Of a DNA stretch of 64,000 nt, positions 33,992 to 44,058 are shown in pieces (the stretch's first letter is position 1; every line of letters starts with the position of its first letter). Position numbers and translations under genes: made by a program. Where the stretch lies: contig NZ_FNVO01000007.1 of assembly GCF_900108175.1 (NCBI RefSeq), positions 282,684 through 346,683 of the forward strand. Reading direction: 5' to 3'. Source of the stretch: Thermomonospora echinospora. GTDB lineage: Bacteria > Actinomycetota > Actinomycetes > Streptosporangiales > Streptosporangiaceae. A model generated the notes under the pieces. It did not search any database and had not been told where the DNA came from. It saw nothing but the letters and a program-made list of their open reading frames with translations.

Positions 33992-34561
33992 TCAGGGCCG
34001 GGCCGCCGCGGTGCCGCCGGGCCGCGCGGCGGTCGCCTGCTGCCGCAGCCGCAGCGACAGGGTGACCAGGGCGGCGCCGAACAGGATCGAGAACAGGCCG
34101 ATCAGCCACACCACCGCCAGCGCCCCGCTGACCGGCCAGATGAACAGCAGGAACCCCAACAGCACCGAGATCGCACCCCCGGCCGCGTACCACCACTCGC
34201 CCTCGATCTCCCGGCGCAGCGCCATGGCGGCCACGATCTCGAAGACCCCGGTCACCACCGCCCACGCGGCGATCAGCATCAGCAGCACCAGCGCGGTGAC
34301 CCCCGGCCACAGGAAGGCCAGCACGCCGGCCGCCACCCCGACCGCCCCGGTCACCGCCAGCCAGGTCCGCGAGCCGCCGGGGCGCCCGCGGAACGCGGCC
34401 ACCAGCGCGAAGATCCCGTCCACCAGCGCATAGGCGCCGAACAGGAGCACCAGCGCCAGGAGCGTGATGCCGGGCCAGACCCAGGCCGCCAGACCGAACA
34501 GGATCGCCACCACGCCGCGCACCGCGATCATCCACCAGTCACGGCTCCATCGCTCGATCAC
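33992..34561 (-). CDS. HdeD-family membrane protein
   Basis: A 189-residue integral membrane protein with six hydrophobic segments arranged as repeating helical hairpins, each with the W/F-WPG-T/V-A motif (WVWPGITLLALVLLFGAYALVDG, FLWPGVTALVLLMLIAAWAVVTG, FIWPVSGALAVVWLIG). HdeD is linked to acid tolerance in enterobacteria; the role in actinobacteria is unknown. The start is GTG 34561, with AGGTG upstream. It is convergent with the GNAT gene. Confidence 0.87.
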   Translation of the reverse strand: MIERWSRDWWMIAVRGVVAILFGLAAWVWPGITLLALVLLFGAYALVDGIFALVAAFRGRPGGSRTWLAVTGAVGVAAGVLAFLWPGVTALVLLMLIAAWAVVTGVFEIVAAMALRREIEGEWWYAAGGAISVLLGFLLFIWPVSGALAVVWLIGLFSILFGAALVTLSLRLRQQATAARPGGTAAARP

Positions 34562-34753
34562 GCACCTGTGGGTTCCCCTGTCCCGCCTGGGAAAACTCCG
34601 TCCCGACCGCGGGGACGGCGGCGCCACAAGACCGGCAAGGACCGGCAAACCTCCCAGTCACCGGGGTCTGCGCGACCGTGCCGGAACACGCGCTACCCTG
34701 CCGTGACCTGCGGCGGTAGGGCGACACGAGCCGTGACCGGCGCACTAACGGTG

Positions 34754-34810
34754 TTTTTGCCGGGACTTGGCGGCGGTATAACGGCACGGACACGGCCGGA
34801 CGCCTATAAA
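34754..34810 (+). promoter_or_regulatory. tandem promoter elements of the small Cys-pair gene
   Basis: TTTTTG (34754-34759) and TATAAC (34777-34782) have a 17-bp spacer. A second -10-like TATAAA lies at 34805-34810. Both precede the ATG at 34852. Confidence 0.45.
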
Positions 34811-34851
34811 GGAATCACGTTAACCGGTCCCGTCTCCGGGGGAGGTGAGCA

Positions 34852-35109
34852 ATGAGCCGTACGGGCGAGCTGATGTTCGACCCCGGCGCACTGAGCGCCG
34901 TGCAGCGCGACGGCGACGCCTGTGTCGTCTGCCACAAGCGGTGGCCGCGTCCGCGCGTGCGCGCCGGTTGCCTGCCGAACGGCTCAGGGGTGTTCGCGTG
35001 CGACGATTGCGCACCCGCCCTGCCCAGCCCTCGCCCGGCGGAACCGGAAGGAGGGGCCGGCCGGCCGGTCAGCGGCCCGGCCCCGGGAGAAGCGGTGACA
35101 CACCGCTGA
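34852..35109 (+). CDS. small protein with two Cys pairs (zinc-ribbon-like)
   Basis: An 85-residue protein. CVVC (residues ~24-27) and CDDC (~50-53), with an extra Cys between, could bind zinc. The C-terminal ~30 residues are Pro/Gly-rich and low in complexity. No DNA-binding or catalytic motif is recognisable, so it may be a small nucleic-acid-binding or regulatory protein. The start is ATG 34852 with a very good GGGGGAGG 6 bp upstream, implying strong translation. Two strong hairpins follow. Confidence 0.72.
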   Translation: MSRTGELMFDPGALSAVQRDGDACVVCHKRWPRPRVRAGCLPNGSGVFACDDCAPALPSPRPAEPEGGAGRPVSGPAPGEAVTHR

Positions 35110-35124
35110 TCGCTCCACCCAGGA

Positions 35125-35162
35125 GGGTGTTCTGGGTTTTCGGGGGGTTACCCAGAACACCC
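35125..35162. terminator. 13-bp perfect stem hairpin
   Basis: 35125-35137 pairs perfectly with 35150-35162 around a 12-nt loop containing TTT and a run of six G. It is the first of two hairpins after the small Cys-pair gene. Confidence 0.75.
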
Positions 35163-35170
35163 GGCTCCAA

Positions 35171-35213
35171 GGGAGGGCGCGTTCGACAGGGGGCGGTCGG
35201 ACGCGCCCTTCCC
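35171..35213. terminator. second hairpin, bidirectional terminator
   Basis: 35171-35182 pairs with 35201-35213 (12 bp, one bulge) around an 18-nt loop. It serves the convergent pair formed by the Cys-pair gene and the binding-protein gene. Confidence 0.65.
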
Positions 35214-35269
35214 TCATGTCCGCCGCCGCCCGGCCCCGAGGCCGATCGAGGTCAGCGGGCTCATCGGGC

Positions 35270-36538
35270 TCATCGGGTCAGGCCGCGGGCCTCCTGCCAG
35301 GCCCGGGTCCACTCGGCGTAGTCGGTGCACTCGTCGCGCCGCTCGCCGTCGCAGTCCCGGGTGGGCGTCCGAGCGAAGATCACCTTCTTCAGGTAGGCGT
35401 CGTCGCCGACCTGGTAGGTCGCACAGAACGAACTCTTGAGCCGGTCCCCCTCGCACGCCTGCGGGTTGGCCGGCGCCACCCCCGCCCACTCGGCCACCTG
35501 CCGCTGCACGTCCGGCGAGGACGTCCACTTCAGCCACTCGTACATGCAGTTGGGGTGCTCGGCCCGCGCCCCGACCAGCCAGGAGTTGGCCCAGCCGGTC
35601 ACACCCTCCCTGGGCACGACGCCGGCCACCGGACGGCCGGCCCTGCTCAGCACGTCCAGCTGGTAGGAGGAGACCTGGCCCATGGCCGCCTCGCCGCCGG
35701 CGAAGGCGCTGACCGCGTCGGCCGGCTGCGTCCAGTAGGACTTCACGTACGGGCGCTGCTCGCGCACCACCTTGGCCGCCGCGTCGAGCTGCTCGCGGGT
35801 CAGCGCGTAGGGGTCGGTGATGTCCAGCGACTTGCGCTTCGAGCGCAGGTACAGCGCCGCCTCGGCGAGGGCCAGCGGGGTGTCGCGCATGACCAGCCGG
35901 CCGCCGTACCGCTGGGCCCGGTCCGGATCGAACAGGTCCGCCCAGCCGGTGGGGGCGGGCTGCACCGCCCGCTGGTCGTACATGAGCAGGTTGGAGCCCC
36001 ACACGTACGGCACCCCGTAGACCGTGTCCGCCCGCTTGAGCAGCGCGCGCAGCCGGGGCTCCAGCCGCTTGTAGCCGTCGACGAGGTCGGGGTTCACCGG
36101 GGCCACGTGGCCGGTGTCGATCAGCCGCCCGGCGGCCTCGGGGGGCGCCAGGGCGCCGTCGTAGCGCCGGTCGGAGTTGGACATCAGGTCCACCAGCTCC
36201 TGCGCGGTGGACACCTGCTTGATGGAGACCCGGCAACTGGTGCGCTCCTCGAAGGGGGCCACCCAGTTGACGCGCTCGTCGCTGCCGCCGTTCTCCACCA
36301 GTCCGGGCCAGGTCACCAGGCTGAGCGCGCCCTCGGTCGGCCCGAGCGTCTGCGCGGCCCGCACCGTGCCGGCCGGCACGCCGTCCCCGTCGCGCCCGGC
36401 CGAGACCACGATCAGCGCCACCGCCAGGAGCACCGCCAGGGCGGCGGCGAGCCGGTAACGGCCGGCCCGCCCACGCAGCGACCGGGTCGCCCCGCGCAGC
36501 GACCGTGACACTCCGCCCACGGGACCAGACTGGCTCAT
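35270..36538 (-). CDS. orphan PotD-like ABC-transporter substrate-binding protein
   Basis: A 422-residue periplasmic-binding-protein type 2 with an N-terminal membrane anchor (residues ~28-46, LAAALAVLLAVALIVVSAG) and an Arg-rich cytoplasmic tip; no lipobox Cys is seen. LSLVTWPGLVENG, DRRYDGALAPPEAAGRLIDTG, VYGVPYVWGSNLLMYD and AGGEAAMGQVSSYQLDVL fit the spermidine/putrescine-binding (PotD/PotF) group. The C-terminal part has at least three Cys that could form disulfides. No permease or ATPase genes are adjacent. The start is ATG 36538. The ligand is unknown. Confidence 0.83.
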   Translation of the reverse strand: MSQSGPVGGVSRSLRGATRSLRGRAGRYRLAAALAVLLAVALIVVSAGRDGDGVPAGTVRAAQTLGPTEGALSLVTWPGLVENGGSDERVNWVAPFEERTSCRVSIKQVSTAQELVDLMSNSDRRYDGALAPPEAAGRLIDTGHVAPVNPDLVDGYKRLEPRLRALLKRADTVYGVPYVWGSNLLMYDQRAVQPAPTGWADLFDPDRAQRYGGRLVMRDTPLALAEAALYLRSKRKSLDITDPYALTREQLDAAAKVVREQRPYVKSYWTQPADAVSAFAGGEAAMGQVSSYQLDVLSRAGRPVAGVVPREGVTGWANSWLVGARAEHPNCMYEWLKWTSSPDVQRQVAEWAGVAPANPQACEGDRLKSSFCATYQVGDDAYLKKVIFARTPTRDCDGERRDECTDYAEWTRAWQEARGLTR

Positions 36539-37035
36539 ACCTCTCCCACAACCTCCGCCGGACCGCGCCGGTCACCGCCGAACACTCCGGCGCAGCGTAG
36601 CCGCGGCGAGCCCCCGGCGGGGCGGCGAACCTCGCGGCCGGAGGGGGAGACCGGTGTCATCGTCGCAGCGTACCCGGGCGTAGCCGGCGCCGGAGAGGGA
36701 CGCGCGGCGGCCCGCCGGGCCGTTTCGGACGATCCGATCGTCGGCGGCGACGGAATTCTTCACCCGGATCCATGGTCGTCGCGCCGCGATGCCGCATTAT
36801 TCAGCGAAATGGCGAAGCGTCGCGACACCGAATCTGACCGCAAAACGTGACAGGCGGTTTCGGCGGTGCCGATTCCGCGCCGGGCGCGCGGCGGTAGGGG
36901 ACCGCGGCGGCCCCGGGCGAGCGGTGGGTGCCGTGCTCCGCGCCACTGCCGGAGGTCGGGGAGGGACGTGGCGCGCTCACTCGTCCCGGGGCCGCGGCGG
37001 CGCCGGTGGGGCGTGGCCGGGCCGGGGGCAGCGGG
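36539..37035. other. 497-bp gap without a convincing gene
   Basis: It lies between two minus-strand genes. An inverted repeat GACGATC-N-GATCGTC (36728-36742) and an A+T-richer stretch (36750-36850) are the only visible structure. Short ORFs on both strands here are Arg/Gly-rich shadows. Confidence 0.55.
36728..36742. promoter_or_regulatory. 15-bp inverted repeat upstream of the binding-protein gene
   Basis: GACGATC-C-GATCGTC is a perfect 7-bp inverted repeat ~190 bp upstream of the PotD-like start. Confidence 0.35.
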
Positions 37036-37455
37036 TCACCTGGTGACGCCGCCCGGCCACGCGACCACCGGGACCCGGCGGGCCGGCGGCGGGGTGACTC
37101 CCTCGAGCCGGAGGAGATTCGAGGGACGCCGCACATCCTGCCGGGAGTCGCGGGCGGCATGCCGCGCGGGCCGGTGCGGAACGTGCTGGGTATCGGGGTA
37201 CGGGACCTGGTGGGCGGGGGCGGGCCAACGGCCGTCCGAGCCCGCCGGATGCGCCGGATGTGCCTCGATGCCGGCGATCAGCCGTTGCGGGGTGACGGCC
37301 TCGACGAAGCCGCCGATGTCCTGCTCGCGCGGCGGGAGCGCCCACCAGCGCCGGGTGGCGAGCCCGAACCAGATGGTCCATCGCGGATAACGCCGGTTGA
37401 GCGCCTCGACCTCGGCTGCGTGATCGTCGGCGGGCGGGTTGTTGTCGGTGAGCAC
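37036..37455 (-). CDS. conserved actinobacterial protein of unknown function
   Basis: A 139-residue protein. The core AEVEALNRRYPRWTIWFGLATRRWWALPP (residues ~14-42) is an aromatic/basic motif seen in many short actinobacterial proteins, often followed by a line like FVEAVTPQRLIAGIEA as here. The C-terminal ~70 residues are Pro/His/Arg-rich and look disordered. The start is GTG 37455, with GGGAG 8 bp upstream. ATG 37485, next to a 13-bp direct repeat, would add 10 residues. No function is assigned. Confidence 0.65.
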   Translation of the reverse strand: MLTDNNPPADDHAAEVEALNRRYPRWTIWFGLATRRWWALPPREQDIGGFVEAVTPQRLIAGIEAHPAHPAGSDGRWPAPAHQVPYPDTQHVPHRPARHAARDSRQDVRRPSNLLRLEGVTPPPARRVPVVAWPGGVTR

Positions 37456-37803
37456 CGGGCGGCTCCCTGCATGTGGTCCCTGCATGTGGTTTCCCCAACC
37501 GGAACTTCGACCTTGACCGACCCCCCGGTCCCGGCCTTTATTTTTCACTCTTTTAATTGCGCCGGTCCGAGTGTGTCGCATACCACAGATGGGGTCAATG
37601 GTTGTGGCTATTGTTCGTTGAGCCGGAGCCGGTGGAAACCGACGGAGAAAACCAACGGACGGTGGAAAGTCCCAGGGTCGGCACCTGGGTCTTCTCACGG
37701 ACCGCGAGGTCCCGGTCACGGGGCAGGGCGACCCCGCCGTGGGCGATTTGCACCATTTAGCGATACTCTCCCGGTGTGCCAGGCATTGCCGGGTAACACG
37801 AAA
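37456..37803. other. 348-bp A+T-richer gap upstream of the unknown gene
   Basis: No gene is seen. The stretch 37,530-37,620 is unusually A+T-rich for this window. Small hairpins follow (CCCAGG with CCTGGG at 37671-37689; GGACC with GGTCC at ~37699). It is the long 5' region of the minus-strand gene at 37455. Confidence 0.5.
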
Positions 37804-37831
37804 ATCCCGCCGGAGTCAGGTCCGGCGGGAT
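37804..37831 (-). terminator. intrinsic terminator of the mmsA operon
   Basis: A perfect 11-bp stem (37804-37814 with 37821-37831) and 6-nt loop is followed on the minus strand by TTTT. It lies 29 bp after the mmsA stop. Confidence 0.85.
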
Positions 37832-37859
37832 CCTCGGTGCGCCGCGGGCGCGGGCGGCC

Positions 37860-39367
<1,508 letters not shown>

Positions 39368-39371
<4 letters not shown>

Positions 39372-40663
39372 TTGGCGGCCTCGTTCGTCGCTTCCAGGGA
39401 GTCGGTCAGGATGCCCAGGCCCTCCTTGGCCTCGGCCTCGGTGAGCGTGAGCGGCGGCGCCATCCGGATGACGTTGCCGTACAGGCCGCCCTTGCCGGCC
39501 AGCAGGCCGCGCTTGCGGGTCTCCTCCATCACCGTGGCGGCCAGCGCGGGGGCGGGCTCGCCGGTGGCCGGGTCGACCAGCTCGACCGCGAACATCAGTC
39601 CCTTGCCGCGCACGTCGCCCACCACCGGCAGCCGCCGTGCGGCCTCCTTCAGCCCGGCGATGAGGAACGAGCCCGTCCGCGCCGCGTTGGCCTGCAGGTC
39701 ATGGTCCAGGACGTAGTCCAGGGTGGCGTTGGCGGCGGCCATGGAGATCGGATTGCCGCCGAAGGTGGACAGGCCCACCGCGTGCAGGGAGTCCATCAGG
39801 TCGCCGCGGGCCACCACCCCGCCGACCGCGAAGCCGTTGCCCAGGCCCTTGGCGAAGGTCATCATGTCGGGCGTCACGCCGTGGCTCTGGATGCCGAAGA
39901 AGCTCTGGCCAGTGCGTCCCCAGCCGGTCTGCACCTCGTCGGAGATGAACAGCGCGCCGTACTCGTCCAGGACGTCCTTGTAGGCGGCGAACAGTCCGTC
40001 GGGGGCCATGGTGAAGCCGCCGACGCCCTGGATCGGCTCGGCGATCAGCGCCGCCACGTCGCCACCGGTGGCGGTGGCCAGCACGTGCCGCAGGTCCTCG
40101 GTGCACACCTTGATGTAGTCGTGGTCCGACAGCCGGGCGAACTGCGGCAGATGCCGGTCCGCGCCGTGCAGGAAGTGCACGTTCAGCGGGGAGTAGGAGT
40201 TGTTCTTCCAGCTCCGGTTGCTGGTCACGCCGATGGCGCCGAACGAGCGGCCGTGGTAGCTCTGCCGCATGGCCAGCACCTGGTCGCTGCGGCGCGCGTA
40301 GGTGGCCAGCAGCAGCGCCGTCTCGTTGGCCTCGGTGCCGGAGTTGGTGAAGAAGACCTTGGCGTTGTCGATACCGGACAGCCGGGCGATCTTCTCGGCG
40401 AGCTCCACCTGGCCGCGCAGCAGGTAGACCGTGGAGGTGTGCACGATGCCGGTGGCCAGCTGCCGCTCGACCGCCTGCCGGACCTCCTCCACGTCGTAGC
40501 CGATCATGTTGGTCAGGATGCCGACGAAGAAGTCCAGGTAGGTGTTGCCCTCGGAGTCGGTCACACGGCTGCCCTTACCGCTGACGATCTCGATGGGCCG
40601 GTCGTAGTTGAGGGCCAGCCAATCCGGCATGACCGCCCGGTGGCGTGCAAGCAAGTCCGACAT
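39368..40663 (-). CDS. class III omega-aminotransferase
   Basis: A 431-residue PLP enzyme. SGKGSRVTDSEGNTYLDFFVG, FFTNSGTEANETALLLA (phosphate-binding), YHGRSFGAIGVT, LFISDEVQTGWGRTG (PLP Asp) and MMTFAKGLGNGFAVGGVV (Schiff-base Lys) are in order. The family transfers omega-amino groups; the coupling to mmsA suggests beta-alanine or 3-aminoisobutyrate to malonate or methylmalonate semialdehyde. The start is ATG 40663. It forms an operon with mmsA; the PucR gene 0.5 kb away is the likely activator. Confidence 0.9.
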
Positions 40664-40748
40664 GGGGCAAGTCTGGACGTCGTCCCGGCGGGAGACCAGT
40701 GGACACTGTGTCGGATGTGCGGCGCTTTCCCTGACAGTCCGTAAGGGC

Positions 40749-41027
40749 TCAGTCGAGGGCGTCGATGCGCCGGGCGAGCTCGAAGTCCTTGCCGGTGAGC
40801 CCGCCGGCGGAGTGCGTGGACAGGGTGAGCGTCACCTTGTTCCACCGGATGGTGATGTCGGGATGGTGGTCGGCGGCCTCGGCCAGCTCCGCCACCCGGT
40901 TGACGAACCGCAGGGCCGCCGCGAAGTCGGCCAGCTCCACCGTCCTGACGATGGCGTCCTCGTCACGCTCCCAGGCGGGCGTCGTCGCCAGCTCTCGGGC
41001 GAGGTCCTGTTCACCGAGCAGACTCAT
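40749..41027 (-). CDS. phhB: pterin-4a-carbinolamine dehydratase
   Basis: A 92-residue protein. The DCoH/PhhB signature DHHPDITIRWNKVTLTLSTHSAGGLTGKDFELARRID carries the active-site His pair and the dimer strand. It recycles 4a-hydroxytetrahydrobiopterin made by aromatic amino acid hydroxylases, or acts in pterin metabolism generally. The start is ATG 41027, with AGGAGAGGAC upstream. It lies between the aminotransferase operon (85 bp away) and the divergent PucR gene. Confidence 0.93.
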   Translation of the reverse strand: MSLLGEQDLARELATTPAWERDEDAIVRTVELADFAAALRFVNRVAELAEAADHHPDITIRWNKVTLTLSTHSAGGLTGKDFELARRIDALD

Positions 41028-41143
41028 CGTGTCCTCTCCTTCCGGCCACTCCCGCCGAGCCTACGCGCGAGCCTGCCTCCGGCGCGGCCCCGGGGTTGCA
41101 GCATGTAAACGAAAACAGCCCGAATAGATACATAATGGTGCGG

Positions 41144-41149
41144 TATTCT
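41144..41149 (+). promoter_or_regulatory. -10 box for a leaderless PucR transcript
   Basis: TATTCT ends 7 nt before the ATG at 41157 and no Shine-Dalgarno is present. The upstream 50 bp are A+T-rich for this genome. Confidence 0.6.
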
Positions 41150-41156
41150 CGCGACG

Positions 41157-42863
41157 ATGCTGCCCACCCTCGCCGACGTGCTGAACCTTGATCCGGTCCG
41201 GCGCGGCCAGCCCCGGGTCGTCGCCGGCGCCGACCGGCTGGACACGCGGGTCCGCTGGGTGCACGTCGCCGAGGTCACCGACATCGCCCATCTGCTGCAC
41301 GGCGGCGAGCTCGTGCTGACCACCGGGATCGCGCTGCCCGACCAGCCGTCCCGGCTGCGGCGGTACGTGGCGGAGCTGGCCGGAGTGGGCGTCAGCGGGC
41401 TGATGATCGAGCTGGGCCGCCGGTATGTCGGCGAGCTGCCCGCCGCGCTGCTGGCCGCCGCCGAGGAGCACGGGGTGCCGGTGGTCGCGCTGGCCCGCGA
41501 GACGGTCTTCATCGACATCACCGAGTCGGTGCACGCCCGCATCCTGGACGCCCAGTTGGAGGAGCTGCGGGCCTCCGAGCAACTGCACGAGATCTTCACC
41601 CGGCTGTCGGTGGAGGGCGCCTCCCCCGACGAGGTCGTCCGCCAGGCGGCCGCGCTGGCGGGCCGTCCGGTCGTCCTGGAGAACCTGTCGCACCAGGTGC
41701 TGGCCGCCGAGGCGGCGGGCACCGACCCGGCCGAGCTGCTGGCGGTGTGGGAGACCCGCTCCCGGGCGGTCCGGCCGGAGCGGCGCACCGCCTACGACCC
41801 CGCCTCCGGCTGGCTGGTCACCACCGTCGGGGCCCGCGACGAGGACTGGGGACGCCTGATCATCGTCGGCGGCGGACCGCCCACGTCCCGCGACATCGCC
41901 CTGATCGAACGGGCCGCCACCACCCTGGCGCTGGCCCGGCTGCTGGACCGGCACGCCGAGGGCCTGGAACGGCGGGCGCACGGCACGATCATCGCGGGCA
42001 TCCTGGCGCACGCCTACACCGATCCGCAGGAGGCCGCCGCCCGCGCCCGCGCGCTCGGCGTCCCGCTGGCCGGCCGCCGCCTGCTCGGCGTGGTGCTGCG
42101 CCCCCGCCCGCACGCCGAGCCCTCCGGTCCGCAGGTCCCGCCGCACGACGCCCTGGCCGAAAAGGTCCCGCCGCACGAGATCCGCACCGAACAGGTCCCA
42201 CCGCACGAGGTCCTGACCGAACTGGCCGAGGCCGCCGCCGCGGCCTGCCGCGAGGCCAGGCTGCCCGCCCTGGTCGGCATGCTGGACGAGGGCACCCCGC
42301 AGGGGATGGGCGCGGGCGCCCGGGTCGGGGTGCTGATCTCCCTGCCCGCGCGCGCCGAACCCGAGCGGTCCCTGAACGAGGTCGCCCAGCGGATCCGCAA
42401 GGTCTGCGGCGCGGGGCCGGTGATGGCGGCCGGCTCGGTGGTGGAGTCGATCCGCGACGTGCGCCGCTCGTTCCTGGAGGCCGAGCAGGTCGCCGACGTG
42501 GCCTCCCGGGGCTCCGGCGACCGCCTGCTGTACCGGCTGCCCGATTTGCGCCTGCGCGGCCTGCTGCACCTGCTGCGCGACGACGCCCGCCTGCAGACGT
42601 TCGTGGAGCGCGAGCTGGGCGCCCTGCTGGAGTACGACGCCCAGCGCGGCAGCGACCTGACCCGGATCCTGGCCATCTACCTGGGGTCCGGCCGCAACAA
42701 GGCGGTCGCCGCCCAGCAGGCCCATCTGTCCCGTCCCGCCTTCTACGAGCGGCTGCGCCGCATCGGCCGGATCCTGGGCGCCGACCTGGACGACGTGGAC
42801 TCCTGCACCTCCCTGCACGTGGCCCTGCTCGCCCTGGACTCGGTCCGCCACCACTCCGCCTGA
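41157..42863 (+). CDS. PucR-family transcriptional regulator
   Basis: A 568-residue regulator. The N-terminal PucR domain spans residues ~5-125 (LPTLADVLNLDPVRRGQPRVVAG, VRWVHVAEVTDIAHLLHGGELVLTTG). A GAF-like/GGDEF-like middle follows, and the HTH_30 domain is at ~500-560 (YLGSGRNKAVAAQQAHLSRPAFYERLRRIGRILG). Residues ~326-355 are three 10-residue tandem repeats (VPPHD/E). The position divergent from phhB and the omega-aminotransferase/mmsA operon suggests that it activates omega-amino-acid catabolism. The start is ATG 41157, leaderless. Confidence 0.9.
   Translation: MLPTLADVLNLDPVRRGQPRVVAGADRLDTRVRWVHVAEVTDIAHLLHGGELVLTTGIALPDQPSRLRRYVAELAGVGVSGLMIELGRRYVGELPAALLAAAEEHGVPVVALARETVFIDITESVHARILDAQLEELRASEQLHEIFTRLSVEGASPDEVVRQAAALAGRPVVLENLSHQVLAAEAAGTDPAELLAVWETRSRAVRPERRTAYDPASGWLVTTVGARDEDWGRLIIVGGGPPTSRDIALIERAATTLALARLLDRHAEGLERRAHGTIIAGILAHAYTDPQEAAARARALGVPLAGRRLLGVVLRPRPHAEPSGPQVPPHDALAEKVPPHEIRTEQVPPHEVLTELAEAAAAACREARLPALVGMLDEGTPQGMGAGARVGVLISLPARAEPERSLNEVAQRIRKVCGAGPVMAAGSVVESIRDVRRSFLEAEQVADVASRGSGDRLLYRLPDLRLRGLLHLLRDDARLQTFVERELGALLEYDAQRGSDLTRILAIYLGSGRNKAVAAQQAHLSRPAFYERLRRIGRILGADLDDVDSCTSLHVALLALDSVRHHSA
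42132..42221 (+). repeat. 30-bp tandem repeat, three copies, inside the PucR gene
   Basis: Units 42132-42161, 42162-42191 and 42192-42221 encode Q/K-V-P-P-H-D/E-x-x-x-x-E-type decapeptides. The copies differ at several positions, and the reading frame is kept. Confidence 0.85.
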
Positions 42864-42865
42864 TC

Positions 42866-42901
42866 GTCCCCGACCGGGGTTTTTGCCCGGGACGAGGGGA
42901 C
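42866..42901. terminator. imperfect hairpin terminator after the PucR gene
   Basis: GTCCCCGACCGGGG at 42866 pairs imperfectly with CCCGGGACGAGGGGAC ending at 42901, with TTTTT in the loop. It starts 2 bp after the stop codon. Confidence 0.6.
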
Positions 42902-42942
42902 TTTCTATCTGGTGTTGGGGTACTTCGGGGCAGAACCATGGC

Positions 42943-44058
42943 GTGGGTCTGCGCAGTTTTGGGGTGGAGGAGGAACTGCTCCTCGTCGACGCGGACGGCA
43001 AGGTCCCCCGGGCGATGTCCACGGCCGTCCTCCGCCACGCCCGCGCGAACGGCGAGAGCCTGCACCACCGCCTGGCGAGCGGCTGGATCGACAGCGAACT
43101 GCAGCGCCAGCAGGTGGAGGTCTGCACCCCTCCCTGCACCACCCTGGACGAGCTTTCCCGCCACGTGCGCGCCCGGCGGACGGTGGCCGCGCAGGCCGCC
43201 CGCGCGGCCGGGGTGCGGATCGTCGCGCTGGCGACCTGCCCGGTGGCGGTGTGCCCTTCGCTCACCCCGTACGACCGGTACCGCCGGATGGCCGACGAGT
43301 ACGCCCGGGTCACCGAGGAGCAGCTCATCTGCGGCTGCCACGTGCACGTCCAGGTGTCCTCGCCGGACGAGGGCGTGGGCGTGCTGGACCGCATCCAGCC
43401 CTGGCTGCCGCCGCTGCTGGCGCTGAGCGCGAACTCGCCGTTCTGGCAGGGCCGCGACACCGGCTACGAGAGCTGGCGGCGGCAGGTGTGGGCCCGCTGG
43501 CCGTCCAACGGGCCGACCGAGCCGTTCGGCACCGCCGAGAGGTACCGCCGCGTCGTGCGGACGATGATCGAGACCGGGACGCTGCTGGACGAGGGGATGG
43601 TCTACTTCGACGCCCGGCTGTCCCGGCGCTACCCCACCGTGGAGATCAGGGTCCCCGATGTGTGCCTGATCGCCGACGACACGGTGCTGGTGGCCGCGCT
43701 GACCCGGGGGCTGGTGGAGACGGCCGCCCGGGAGCACCGGGCCGGCGTCCCCCCGGCCCCGGTCCGGACCGAGCTGCTGCGGTCGGCGATGTGGCGGGCC
43801 GGGCGCTCGGGCCTGGGCGGCACGCTGGTGCACCCGGGGACCTGGCGGCCCGCTCCCGTCGAGACGGTGGTGCGGGCGCTGGTCGAGCACGTACGGCCCG
43901 CGCTGGAGGACGCCGGTGACATGGCCGACGTCCGGGACCTGCTGAAGGCGCCGGCCCGGCGGGGCAACGGCGCGCGCCTGCAGCGCGCCGCGTACGCCCG
44001 CACCGGCCGGACCGCGGGGGTCGTCGCCGACGCGGTGGAGCGGACGATGGACTTCTGA
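42943..44058 (+). CDS. YbdK-type carboxylate-amine ligase (glutamate-cysteine ligase family 2)
   Basis: A 371-residue GCS2-family enzyme. FGVEEELLLVDADGK at the N-terminus, CGCHVHVQVSSPDEGVGVLDRI with the metal-binding His, PWLPPLLALSANSPFWQGRDTGYESWR and VEIRVPDVC are diagnostic. E. coli YbdK has weak glutamate-cysteine ligase activity; in actinobacteria the true substrate is mostly unknown (mycothiol-producing bacteria lack glutathione). The start GTG 42943 places GVEEE at residue 6; the open frame reaches 42883. Its stop codon lies inside a 40-bp perfect palindrome. Confidence 0.88.
   Translation: MGLRSFGVEEELLLVDADGKVPRAMSTAVLRHARANGESLHHRLASGWIDSELQRQQVEVCTPPCTTLDELSRHVRARRTVAAQAARAAGVRIVALATCPVAVCPSLTPYDRYRRMADEYARVTEEQLICGCHVHVQVSSPDEGVGVLDRIQPWLPPLLALSANSPFWQGRDTGYESWRRQVWARWPSNGPTEPFGTAERYRRVVRTMIETGTLLDEGMVYFDARLSRRYPTVEIRVPDVCLIADDTVLVAALTRGLVETAAREHRAGVPPAPVRTELLRSAMWRAGRSGLGGTLVHPGTWRPAPVETVVRALVEHVRPALEDAGDMADVRDLLKAPARRGNGARLQRAAYARTGRTAGVVADAVERTMDF

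Noticed and set aside
36789..37046. An 85-codon plus-strand ORF in the 36.5-37.0 kb gap
   Set aside because: It is Arg/Gly-rich, has no ribosome-binding site and resembles the shadow frames elsewhere.
37600..37760. Possible riboswitch (cobalamin or ydaO type)
   Set aside because: Individual phrases such as GGTGGAAA look similar, but the conserved core elements and their order do not match either class.
42132..42221. Possible CRISPR array
   Set aside because: The three 30-bp units are contiguous without spacers, vary in sequence and are in frame inside a regulator gene; no cas genes are present. The 9-bp repeats at 46,871 are likewise not CRISPR.
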